Assembly (NCBI GenBank): GCA_944325895.1
Contig: CALVCA010000002.1
Coordinates: 1 to 64,000 of the forward strand
Source of the DNA: Candidatus Gastranaerophilales bacterium
Lineage (GTDB): Bacteria; Cyanobacteriota; Vampirovibrionia; Gastranaerophilales; Gastranaerophilaceae
Direction of reading: 5' to 3'
Length of the DNA: 64,000 nt
Under the pieces are notes generated by a model. That model was not told the origin of the DNA. It saw nothing but the letters and a program-made list of their open reading frames with translations, and ran no database searches. Of this stretch, positions 27,081-35,274 are shown piece after piece; within the stretch, counting starts at the first letter, position 1; each line of letters opens with the position of its first letter. The position numbers and the translations under genes were made by a program.

Positions 27081-27833
27081 GACAATAATCGTCGTGCCGC
27101 ATTCACGTTAGCTGAGGTTCTTATCACCCTCGGGATTATTGGTATTGTTGCGGCAATGACTATTCCGACTTTGATTAGTAATTATAATAAACGACAAACA
27201 GTTTCAAAGTTAAAACAAGCATATTCTATTTTATCTCAAACTTTGACAATGGCTCAGGTAAAAGAAGGTGATCCGACAACCTGGGATGTTGCAGGAATTT
27301 ACGGAACTCCTACAAATGATCCTAACTTCAGCCATAGAAATGCAATAACAAAATTTGCAACAAAATATTTTATTCCATATTTAAAAGTATCAAAAGATTT
27401 TGGGTATATACAGGAAGCCTCTATCAATTATGACGGTCCATACAGTCCGGTAACCAATAATTATTCAACCGGCAGAGGTACTTACAAATATAGAATTTTA
27501 TTACCGAATAATATTTTTATAAGTATAGGCATAGGCACATCCGGTTGTGTTGGTGGTACTAATCCTGATGGTTCTTGTGTTTCAACTGAATTCAGAAATA
27601 TTACTTTTCATGTCGACATAAACGGATTTAATAAACCCAATACCTTTGGAAAAGATGTTTTTTCTATGAGTTTTAATTTAAATAAACGTACACTCGAATT
27701 TACACATTACGACAGCTACGGATATGACAGGGATGACTATAGACGTATTTGTGCACAAAGCACTTCTGACAGTGTATGCGGATATTTAATTTATTTGGAC
27801 GGCTGGCAGATTAAGGATGATTATCCGTGGTGA
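27021..27833 (+). CDS. Type IV pilin-like protein (pseudopilin), 5' end uncertain
   Basis: This protein of up to 270 residues has a class-III prepilin leader: RRAA followed by FTLAEVLITLGIIGIVAAMTIP (F at residue 28), with the conserved Glu5 (FTLAE). Prepilin peptidase would cut before the Phe. The mature part has a hydrophobic N-terminal helix, a Cys-containing globular domain and a DGWQIKDDYP C-terminus typical of this lineage's pseudopilins. The nominal TTG start at 27021 has no ribosome site; the real start is probably ATG 26722, now out of frame by one base at a C9 tract. If so, the leader would be more than 100 residues long. Function may be secretion, adhesion or uptake. Confidence 0.8.
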   Translation: MPSTRHPEALAEGSTHVSTFDNNRRAAFTLAEVLITLGIIGIVAAMTIPTLISNYNKRQTVSKLKQAYSILSQTLTMAQVKEGDPTTWDVAGIYGTPTNDPNFSHRNAITKFATKYFIPYLKVSKDFGYIQEASINYDGPYSPVTNNYSTGRGTYKYRILLPNNIFISIGIGTSGCVGGTNPDGSCVSTEFRNITFHVDINGFNKPNTFGKDVFSMSFNLNKRTLEFTHYDSYGYDRDDYRRICAQSTSDSVCGYLIYLDGWQIKDDYPW

Positions 27834-27916
27834 TTCAAAAAATATATAACTTATGCTAAAAATAACAATTTTTTCAAATAACATCTTAACTTATTTTTAC
27901 AAATGTACATAAACAC

Positions 27917-28000
27917 TTGACAAAATACAAAAAATGAAATTTAATATAAATATGATGGATGGCATAACCGGAGGTTATTTTTAAATTCCTCCGGTTTTTG
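27917..28000 (+). promoter_or_regulatory. Promoter followed by terminator hairpin (possible attenuator)
   Basis: TTGACA (27917-27922), a 17-nt spacer and TTTAAT (27940-27945) predict a start near 27952. There an ATG opens a 10-codon frame (MMDGITGGYF, stop 27982-27984). It runs into a perfect hairpin ACCGGAGG/CCTCCGGT (27967-27974 and 27988-27995) ending in five T. This could simply be the pseudopilin gene's terminator, a tiny RNA, or an attenuator in the leader of the symporter gene at 28111. Confidence 0.55.
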
Positions 28001-28110
28001 CCGTAATTATAGCGGCGGTAAATATCTATAAAAAATGAAAAATTTAAATTTCTTAATTTAAATTTTTTCTTTTATATGTTTATACTATAATATTAACAGA
28101 GGAAATTTCT

Positions 28111-29436
28111 TTGAAACATTCGAAATTAACAGCCTTAATATTTATAGCCTTAATTTTAGGTGTTTTGGTTGGTCATTTTACCCCTGATTTCGCGGTAAAA
28201 ATGCGTCCTTTTGCCATTATTTTCTTAAGAATGGTAAAAATGATTATTGCACCGTTATTATTTGCGACGCTGGTCGTTGGCATTGCAGGTCATGGTGATA
28301 TAAAAAGCCTCGGTAAAATAGGTTTAAAAACAATTATTTATTTTGAAGTTGTCACAACGCTTGCACTTGTCATAGGGCTTACAATGGCAAATATTTTTAA
28401 GCCGGGAATGGGTTTTGTGCCTGATTCTATAACAAATAATCCGGGTTTAATGAAACAAGCCGGTCTTATGGCAGCAACTAACTCACATACGTCTATATCA
28501 GAAATGGTAATGAATATATTTCCGACCAGCATTGTTCAGGCAATGTCTGAAGGAAACTTATTACAAATAGTTGTATTCTCAATATTTTTTGCATTGGCAA
28601 TATGTACTGTAGGTAAAGCAGCAAAACCCGTTATGGATTTACTAAATTCCGTTTCACAGATAATGTTTAAATTTACGGAATATGTAATGTATTTTGCACC
28701 TTTAGGCATTTTTGGAGCAATCGCCGCAACTGTCGGAGAAAACGGGCTTTCTATTTTAAAAAATTATGCAAAAGTAATATTCTCTTTATACACTGCATTA
28801 GCATTATTTGTTTTGATTGTACTTTTTATAGCATGCAAATATGCTAAAATATCTTTTAGAAACCTTATTAAGGCAATTCAAGAACCTGCTATTTTAGCAT
28901 TTACAACAGCAAGCTCCGAAGCTGCTTTTCCAAAAGCTATTGAAATTATGGAAAAATTCGGAGTACCTAAAAACATTGTCGGATTTGTAATGCCTACAGG
29001 CTACACCTTCAACCTTGACGGAAGTACCTTGTATTTGGCAATGGCAGTATTATTTTCGTCTCAAATTGTCGGAATACATCTCGATTTAAATCAACAAATA
29101 ATTTTAATGCTTGCTTTGATGCTTACAAGCAAAGGTGTTGCAGGAGTTCCAAGAGTTTCGTTAATAGTTCTTGCAGGTACTCTAGCCAGCTTAAATATTC
29201 CGATTTTAGGTGTTGCAATTCTGTTAGGAATTGATCAAATACTTGATATGGGAAGGACTACCGTAAATTTAATCGGCAACTGTGTAGCCACAGTTGTTAT
29301 AGCAAAATGGGAAAATACTTTTGATTATAATAAAATGAAAACATTTATGGACGAATCCGATAAAGATAAATTAGAATGGGATTTTTCCAGCATAAAAAAT
29401 ATTTATGAAAAAGTTACGAATAGAGGAATAGAATGA
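28111..29436 (+). CDS. Dicarboxylate/amino acid:cation symporter (DAACS family)
   Basis: This 441-residue secondary transporter of the GltP/DctA/excitatory-amino-acid-transporter fold takes up glutamate, aspartate or C4-dicarboxylates with Na+ or H+. Membrane helices span most of the chain. Signatures: LRMVKMIIAPLLFATLVVGI near residue 40, an AFTTASSEAAFP hairpin (HP1, about 265-276), the NMDGT-like FNLDGSTLY (TM7), the HP2 loop SKGVAGVPR and the DxxxDMGRTTVNLIGNC block in TM8. The start is TTG with an AGAGGAAA site. Its stop overlaps the ileS start by 4 bp. The exact substrate cannot be assigned. Confidence 0.93.
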   Translation: MKHSKLTALIFIALILGVLVGHFTPDFAVKMRPFAIIFLRMVKMIIAPLLFATLVVGIAGHGDIKSLGKIGLKTIIYFEVVTTLALVIGLTMANIFKPGMGFVPDSITNNPGLMKQAGLMAATNSHTSISEMVMNIFPTSIVQAMSEGNLLQIVVFSIFFALAICTVGKAAKPVMDLLNSVSQIMFKFTEYVMYFAPLGIFGAIAATVGENGLSILKNYAKVIFSLYTALALFVLIVLFIACKYAKISFRNLIKAIQEPAILAFTTASSEAAFPKAIEIMEKFGVPKNIVGFVMPTGYTFNLDGSTLYLAMAVLFSSQIVGIHLDLNQQIILMLALMLTSKGVAGVPRVSLIVLAGTLASLNIPILGVAILLGIDQILDMGRTTVNLIGNCVATVVIAKWENTFDYNKMKTFMDESDKDKLEWDFSSIKNIYEKVTNRGIE

Positions 29437-32234
29437 GCGAACAAACAAAAACTGATTACAAAAACACACTTAATTTACCGCAAACGACTTTAGAAATGCG
29501 GGCAAATGCAACAGTAAAAGAACTTCAAACCCAAAAATTTTGGGAAGAAAACAATATTTATCAAAAAAATATTGAACAACGCAGCAAAATTAACAGTTTT
29601 GTACTACATGACGGTCCGCCCTATTTGAGTTCCGAAAAAATCCATGTCGGAACTGCACTCAATAAAATTCTAAAAGATATTTTGATTAAATATAAATCTC
29701 AATCAGGATATTATGCACCATATGTCCCGGGATATGACGGTCATGGATTGCCTATTGAAAATGCAGTTGTTAAAAATATTAAAGGCGGAAGAAGTGCACT
29801 ATCTCCTTTGGAATTAAGAGAAAAATGCAGAGATTTTGCACATAAAAATTTAAAAGGTCAAGAAAATGAATTTAAACGCCTGGGTGTTTGGGGTGATTGG
29901 GAACACCCTTATTTAACAATAGATCCCGATTTTGAAGCAGAACAGGTTAGAGTTTTCGGCGAAATGTACAAAAAAGGCTACATTGAAAAAGGATTGAAAC
30001 CTGTTTACTGGTGTGCGTCTTGTGAAACAGCACTAGCCGAAGCAGAAGTTGAATATGCAGATCATACATCGACTTCTATCTATGTAAGATTTAAATTTGA
30101 CGATGAATCAACTGAAAAAATAAGAAAAAATATTATTAATAAAAATGACAAAGACATATATGCAGTGATTTGGACAACAACTCCCTGGACAATACCGTCC
30201 AATATGGCTATTTCAATGCATCCAAAATTTGAATATACATTCTTTGAATATAACGACGATATATATGTTGCAGCTCAAGGATTGTTAGAAGCCTTTTTAG
30301 CTGATGTCGGATGGGAAGATATTAATGTAATCGGTTCATGTACAGGTGCTGATTTGGAACTTTTGAATACAATCCATCCGCTATATAACAGGAAATCGCC
30401 AATAATTTTAGGCGAACACGTAACATTAGAAGCCGGTACAGGTGCAGTTCACACAGCTCCCGGGCACGGTCTTGAAGACTACGAAGTAGGTTTAAAATAT
30501 GGTATTGAAGTTTATTCGCCGTTGGATTCAAAAGGTATTTGGACAGAAGAAGCAGGCGATTTAGCAGGAATTTCTTATTCAAAAGGTAATTCAATAGTAA
30601 TTGAAAAACTCCAAAATTGCGGAGCATTACTTGCACAACAAGATATTCAACACAGTTACCCGCACTGCTGGAGATGTAAAAAACCCGTTATTTACCGTGC
30701 AACACCTCAATGGTTTGTAAAAGTAGAAAAATTCAGACAACAAACTTTAGATGCTATAAAAAATGTTAAATGGATTCCCGCAAGCGGTGAAGCAAGAATT
30801 TCAAATATGGTTGCAAGCCGCTCTGATTGGTGTATTTCAAGACAAAGAGCCTGGGGTGTTCCTATTCCGGTATTTTATTGTAAAGAATGCAATGAAGTAA
30901 TAGTAACCGATGAAACCATAGAAAATGTTGCTAAAATATTTGAAAAAGAAAGCTCTGATGCCTGGGTAAAATATTCAGCAGAAGAACTTCTGCCTCAAGG
31001 TTTTAAATGTCCAAAATGCGGTAAAACTCATTGTTTTACAAAAGAAAATGACATCATGGATGTTTGGTTTGATTCGGGTATAACCTGGCGTGCAGTTGTT
31101 GAAAAACGTTTCAACGAATTAGGACACACACCTGTTGATATGTATTTAGAAGGTTCTGATCAACACAGGGGCTGGTTCCAATCTTCTCTTTTAACATCCA
31201 TAGCAACTCAAGGAAAAGCTCCGTATAAATCCGTTCTTACACACGGTTTTGTATTTGGAGAAGACGGTAGAAAAATGTCTAAATCTTTAGGCAATTACAT
31301 AAGACCGGACGATATAATAAAAACATATGGTGCCGACATTTTAAGATTATGGGCGGCATCGGTCGACTACAGAAACGATACAAAAATCGGCGACAACATA
31401 ATTAAACAGCTTGTAGAAATATTCAAAAAAACAAGAAACACTGCAAGATTTTTGCTTGGAAATCTGTTTGATTTTGACCCGGCAGTTGATTATGTTGAAT
31501 ATGACGAATTAAAAGCTTTGGATAAATTTGCATTGTATAAACTTAATCAGCTTATTGAACAAGTAACGGAAGCTTTTGAACATTATGAATTTTATAAATA
31601 TTTCCAAAGCCTTCAAAACTTTGCAGCTGTTGATTTAAGTTCTTTTTATCTAGATATTGTAAAAGACAGATTATACACAGCAGGAAAAAAATCTGTTTCA
31701 AGACGTGCATGCCAAACAGTTTTGTATGAAATATCACAAGCACTTGTACGTCTGCTTGTTCCGGTAATGCCGCATCAGGCAGAAGATATTTGGCAAAATG
31801 TTCCTGATTTACAAAAAAACGGATTAGAAAGCATTTTACTTTCAAATTGGCCTAAAACAAATGAAAAATGGAATAATCCACAATTAGAAGAAGATTTTTC
31901 AAAAATTTTAAAGGTTCGTGAAGTTGTCACCCGTGCAATAGAACCTTTAAGAGCTGATAAAAAAGTAGGCAGCTCTCTTGAGGTTGCAGTTTGCATAAAA
32001 ACAGCTGACAATACTGTTTTAAAAGCAAATGAAGATGAACTGGCTAATATATTCATAACTTCTCAAGCTTATGTAACAGATACAAAACCTTCTGATATTT
32101 TAAATGAATATACGGAAGACGATTACACCGTATGGGTTATAAAAGCTGAAGGTGAAAAATGCGAACGCTGCTGGAAATACAGAAAGCTTGATGAAAACGG
32201 AATTTGTGCAGACTGTAAAGCAGCTATAAAATAA
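29433..32234 (+). CDS. ileS: Isoleucyl-tRNA synthetase
   Basis: This 933-residue class I synthetase charges tRNA-Ile. Signatures: the HIGH-like HVGTALNKILKD (about 71-82) preceded by LHDGPPYLSS (family has A-N-G), PGYDGHGLPIE, the CP1 editing-domain TPWTIPSNMA and GTGAVHTAPGHG, LEGSDQHRGWFQSSLL, and GRKMSKSLGNYI. The C-terminal zinc ribbon CERCWKYR...CADC marks the bacterial IleS1 type. HVGT in place of HIGH/HxGN is a mild variation. It is coupled to the symporter gene upstream and ends at a bidirectional hairpin. Confidence 0.97.
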   Translation: MSEQTKTDYKNTLNLPQTTLEMRANATVKELQTQKFWEENNIYQKNIEQRSKINSFVLHDGPPYLSSEKIHVGTALNKILKDILIKYKSQSGYYAPYVPGYDGHGLPIENAVVKNIKGGRSALSPLELREKCRDFAHKNLKGQENEFKRLGVWGDWEHPYLTIDPDFEAEQVRVFGEMYKKGYIEKGLKPVYWCASCETALAEAEVEYADHTSTSIYVRFKFDDESTEKIRKNIINKNDKDIYAVIWTTTPWTIPSNMAISMHPKFEYTFFEYNDDIYVAAQGLLEAFLADVGWEDINVIGSCTGADLELLNTIHPLYNRKSPIILGEHVTLEAGTGAVHTAPGHGLEDYEVGLKYGIEVYSPLDSKGIWTEEAGDLAGISYSKGNSIVIEKLQNCGALLAQQDIQHSYPHCWRCKKPVIYRATPQWFVKVEKFRQQTLDAIKNVKWIPASGEARISNMVASRSDWCISRQRAWGVPIPVFYCKECNEVIVTDETIENVAKIFEKESSDAWVKYSAEELLPQGFKCPKCGKTHCFTKENDIMDVWFDSGITWRAVVEKRFNELGHTPVDMYLEGSDQHRGWFQSSLLTSIATQGKAPYKSVLTHGFVFGEDGRKMSKSLGNYIRPDDIIKTYGADILRLWAASVDYRNDTKIGDNIIKQLVEIFKKTRNTARFLLGNLFDFDPAVDYVEYDELKALDKFALYKLNQLIEQVTEAFEHYEFYKYFQSLQNFAAVDLSSFYLDIVKDRLYTAGKKSVSRRACQTVLYEISQALVRLLVPVMPHQAEDIWQNVPDLQKNGLESILLSNWPKTNEKWNNPQLEEDFSKILKVREVVTRAIEPLRADKKVGSSLEVAVCIKTADNTVLKANEDELANIFITSQAYVTDTKPSDILNEYTEDDYTVWVIKAEGEKCERCWKYRKLDENGICADCKAAIK

Positions 32235-32258
32235 GGAGTCTAAAGACTCCTTATTTTT
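32233..32258. terminator. Bidirectional terminator between ileS and the restriction gene
   Basis: AAGGAGTC-TAAA-GACTCCTT followed by ATTTTTA. The stem begins at the ileS stop and contains the stop codon of the convergent restriction endonuclease gene (32240-32242). Confidence 0.75.
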
Positions 32259-32965
32259 AATTTAAATTGCAGCATATTAGCAGTTTTTCGACCACCATCA
32301 CCGCCTTTCCGCTGCATTGTAACTTTGCCTATGTATAATGAACCTTTTGGGCTGATTACAACATCTCCTTCGCTATAATATTGCAAAAACTCATCAATGT
32401 TTTTTAACGTCCAATTTATACTGTTTTCTATTTTGTTGATAACAAGAACCCATCCCGCAGAAAATTCTCCGCGTCCTTTTATAATATCAGTCAACACTAA
32501 GGTTTTATTTTGCTTAAACCAATTAACTACATTCTCCTGCTCTTCAAAACTCATTTCATCTAAAAACATTCTTCTTGCATCTCTTGTAAACTTTTTATAT
32601 GGTGCTAATTCGCCTGTAAAATACTGTAATATTTTAAACGTATCTGAAGGGATATTCCATAATTTCTGATAGTTAACCAGCCATCTTTTATCAACTTGAT
32701 TAAAACCTGTTTTAATAGACACAAGCTTAATTTGAATATTTTCCGTATGAATTGCTTGCTTAAACTTTATTTGTACATTAACATCAGTTTTATACCCGTG
32801 AAGAATTTTTGCTTTTACAGATTGTATTTCGGATATATTATATTCCATAATCATTAACCATTGCTGTGCATCAATATCCTCTTTCCAATTATTAAATTTA
32901 GCCACAACAAATTTTTCATTTTCAAAACCGCTTTTAGCTGTTTCAGAACCTTTTAAACTATTCAT
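32240..32965 (-). CDS. Type II restriction endonuclease, HinP1I-like (predicted site GCGC)
   Basis: This 241-residue protein closely follows my recollection of R.HinP1I (247 residues, cuts G^CGC) along its whole length: GSETAKSGFENEK at the start, AQQWLMIM, SVKAKILHGYKTDVNVQI, VSIKTGFNQVDKRWL, ILQYFTGELAPYKK, RRMFLDEM, LTDIIKGRGEFSAGWVLV and MQRKGGDGGR-TANMLQFK at the end. The catalytic D...QxK variant of HinP1I appears as D61 and Q78-I-K80. The ATG overlaps the methyltransferase stop by 4 bp (ATGA), as expected for a coupled R-M pair. The gene looks intact. Specificity is inferred from homology recalled, not tested. Confidence 0.88.
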   Translation of the reverse strand: MNSLKGSETAKSGFENEKFVVAKFNNWKEDIDAQQWLMIMEYNISEIQSVKAKILHGYKTDVNVQIKFKQAIHTENIQIKLVSIKTGFNQVDKRWLVNYQKLWNIPSDTFKILQYFTGELAPYKKFTRDARRMFLDEMSFEEQENVVNWFKQNKTLVLTDIIKGRGEFSAGWVLVINKIENSINWTLKNIDEFLQYYSEGDVVISPKGSLYIGKVTMQRKGGDGGRKTANMLQFKLKIRSL

Positions 32966-33927
32966 AAAACCTCAATTAAACTCTTACAAATCATTTCTAT
33001 AACGTTCACGGTCATGGCATTACCAGCCTGAGATAATAACCTGTTGGATGGGAGCTTTTTAACTGCATACTCCTTTGGAAAACCTTGCAATAATAAAGCC
33101 TCCATTCCGCTTAATTTATGCAATTTACCATTTTTAGTATACAAAATTCCATGACGCCCTGTTCGTAATGTTGGACATTTTGTCTTATATATCCTTAAAT
33201 CACTTTGACGTGTATCTAAAATTATATAATCTGTTTTTAGAAGTTCATTTATATTATGCTTTCCTTTATTGTATTTATTCTGTAAATATTTCTGAAATGT
33301 AGGATTATCTAAAGGTAACACATTACTTTTTTCATCAATTAAAAAATTTTTCAATGATTTTATTTTAATAGGTTTCGGGAAAACAAATTCTTTGTGCGGT
33401 ATATCTTTTTTTATACCAACAAAATAAACACGTTCACGCATTTGCGGCACACCGAAATCAGAACTGTCAAGCACAGAGCAATAAACATCATAATCCAAAT
33501 TTTCCAAAGATTTAATTATAGATTTTAAAGTATTTCCATTTTCATGGTTTACCAAACCCTTTACATTTTCAAGAATAAAACAAGATACGTTTTTTTCTTT
33601 TAAAATTCTATAAATCCCGTATATAATTTGCCCTCTTGAATCACTAAATCCTGCTCTTTTTCCAACAATACTAAATGTTTGACAGGGAAATCCGGCTATC
33701 AAAATATCAAAATCAGGCAACTCATCAATATTTATACTCATCAAATCCCCTAAATTTTTCTCATTATTACCAAAAAAAAGTTTATAAGTATTATCCGCCG
33801 CCTGATCAATTTCACTATAAGCAACACATTTTAGACCATTATGACTTAAGCCTATTCTGCCACCGCCAATGCCGGCACAAAAATCCATAAAAGTTTTAAG
33901 CTTTTTTGTATTCTTCGCAATGTTCAA
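32962..33927 (-). CDS. DNA (cytosine-5) methyltransferase of the R-M pair
   Basis: This ~321-residue enzyme methylates cytosine C5 to protect the host from the partner nuclease. Motifs in order: I FMDFCAGIGGGRIGL (13-27), IV GFPCQTFS (79-86, catalytic Cys 82), VI ENVKGL, VIII QMRERVYFVGIKK, a variable target-recognition region, IX LRTGRHG-type segment, X GNAMTVNVIEM. The best start is TTG at 33927: it follows GGGGA at 7-nt spacing and overlaps the nupC stop as TTGA. A longer reading from 33963 or 33978 would lie inside nupC. Its predicted target is the same as that of the HinP1I-like endonuclease (GCGC). Confidence 0.92.
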   Translation of the reverse strand: MNIAKNTKKLKTFMDFCAGIGGGRIGLSHNGLKCVAYSEIDQAADNTYKLFFGNNEKNLGDLMSINIDELPDFDILIAGFPCQTFSIVGKRAGFSDSRGQIIYGIYRILKEKNVSCFILENVKGLVNHENGNTLKSIIKSLENLDYDVYCSVLDSSDFGVPQMRERVYFVGIKKDIPHKEFVFPKPIKIKSLKNFLIDEKSNVLPLDNPTFQKYLQNKYNKGKHNINELLKTDYIILDTRQSDLRIYKTKCPTLRTGRHGILYTKNGKLHKLSGMEALLLQGFPKEYAVKKLPSNRLLSQAGNAMTVNVIEMICKSLIEVL

Positions 33928-35195
33928 AACAAAATCCCCGCAATTGCAGCTGACATATAACATGTTAATGTCCCGCATATCAAAGCTCTAAGCCCGAGCC
34001 GTGCAAGATTTTTACGCTGATTTGGTGCCAATTCGCCAATTCCGCCTAATTGTATTGCAATTGAGCCAAAATTACCGAAACTGCACAATGCAAAACTTGC
34101 TATCAAAAAACTCTTATCTGACAAATTCTGCATCATATGAGTTAAATCTACATATGCCACCATTTCGTTTAATACAAGTTTAGTTCCCATTAAACTTCCG
34201 ACAGACGTTGCTTCACCGATAGGAACACCCATTAAAAATGCAAATATCGCAAAAATTTTGCCCAAAATCATCTTCAATGATAAATGAGCTAAATCCATAC
34301 CTATAAATGTATTTATATGCAAATATTTTACAACAAGCCCGCCAAAACCGCCTAGAAACCAATCTATTAATGCCACGAGGGCTACAAGAGCCAATATCAT
34401 TGCCGTAACATTAATTGCTACCTTCATTCCTTCAGAAGCACCAGCAGAAATTGCATCAAACACATTTGCATGAGTCCGTTTTCTTTTACTGTATTTAAAT
34501 TCAAAATTCTGACCTGTTTCGGTCGTATTAACTTCAGGATAAACTATCTTGGATATTACAAGAGCACCCGGAGCCGCCATAACAGATGAAGCAAGTAAAT
34601 ATTCCGCAGGAATACCCATACCAATATATATAGGCATTATTGCTCCGGAAATACATGCCATACTGCCTGTCATAGATGCTAAAAGTTCCGATCTGGTTAA
34701 TTTTGCCAAATAAGGTCTTATCATTATTTGGGCTACAATTTGTCCAACAAAAGCACTCGCAACATTTGATAATGCTTCTGCACCCGATACGGACATGATT
34801 TTATTCATCCCTTTGCCCAATATCGCTACTAATCTTTGCATTATACCGTAATAATATAATATATTTACCAAAATCATCATGAATATTATTGAACTTATAA
34901 GCTGTAATGCAAAAATCTGTCCGCCATTAACAAACTCCCACTTTGTATCCATCAATCCACCGAATACAAATTGTCCGCCTTCTTTTGCAAATTCAAGTAT
35001 TTTTTGTATGAATAAACCAATTGCCATAAAAAGTTTTTGACCAAGAGGGACTTTAAATACAAACACAGCGAGCAATATCTGTAATAAAAATCCTGCTCCG
35101 ACAGTCTTATAATTTATAGCTTTACGATTATTTGACATCAAAAAGGCTATAACAAATATAAATATTATCCCGAAAATTCCAAAAAATCTTTCCAT
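33924..35195 (-). CDS. nupC: Concentrative nucleoside transporter (NupC/CNT family)
   Basis: This 423-residue Na+- or H+-coupled nucleoside importer has about ten membrane segments. Signatures: GAEALSNVASAFVGQ (family G.(E/D)....N.F.G), SELLASMTGSMACISGAIMPIYIGMGIPAEYLLASSVMAAPGAL split across two helices, GASEGMKVAINVTAMILA, and FALCSFGNFGSIAIQLGGIGELAPNQR at the C-terminus. With PNP and Upp it fits nucleoside salvage. Its stop overlaps the methyltransferase start, so the R-M genes probably ride on its transcript. A strong terminator lies just upstream. Confidence 0.94.
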   Translation of the reverse strand: MERFFGIFGIIFIFVIAFLMSNNRKAINYKTVGAGFLLQILLAVFVFKVPLGQKLFMAIGLFIQKILEFAKEGGQFVFGGLMDTKWEFVNGGQIFALQLISSIIFMMILVNILYYYGIMQRLVAILGKGMNKIMSVSGAEALSNVASAFVGQIVAQIMIRPYLAKLTRSELLASMTGSMACISGAIMPIYIGMGIPAEYLLASSVMAAPGALVISKIVYPEVNTTETGQNFEFKYSKRKRTHANVFDAISAGASEGMKVAINVTAMILALVALVALIDWFLGGFGGLVVKYLHINTFIGMDLAHLSLKMILGKIFAIFAFLMGVPIGEATSVGSLMGTKLVLNEMVAYVDLTHMMQNLSDKSFLIASFALCSFGNFGSIAIQLGGIGELAPNQRKNLARLGLRALICGTLTCYMSAAIAGILF

Positions 35196-35219
35196 CTTAA
35201 CCCTTCTTTATAAATATTA

Positions 35220-35254
35220 TACAAAAAACAAGGTGTAAGTTATACACCTTGTTT
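35220..35254 (-). terminator. Intrinsic terminator of the GT5-like gene
   Basis: AAACAAGGTGTA (35226-35237) and TACACCTTGTTT (35243-35254) form a perfect 12-bp stem with a 5-nt loop. On the minus strand it is followed by TTTTTTGT. It lies 20 bp after the stop of the 909-residue gene. Confidence 0.88.
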
Positions 35255-35274
35255 AAAAATGTGATAAAAGTTAA

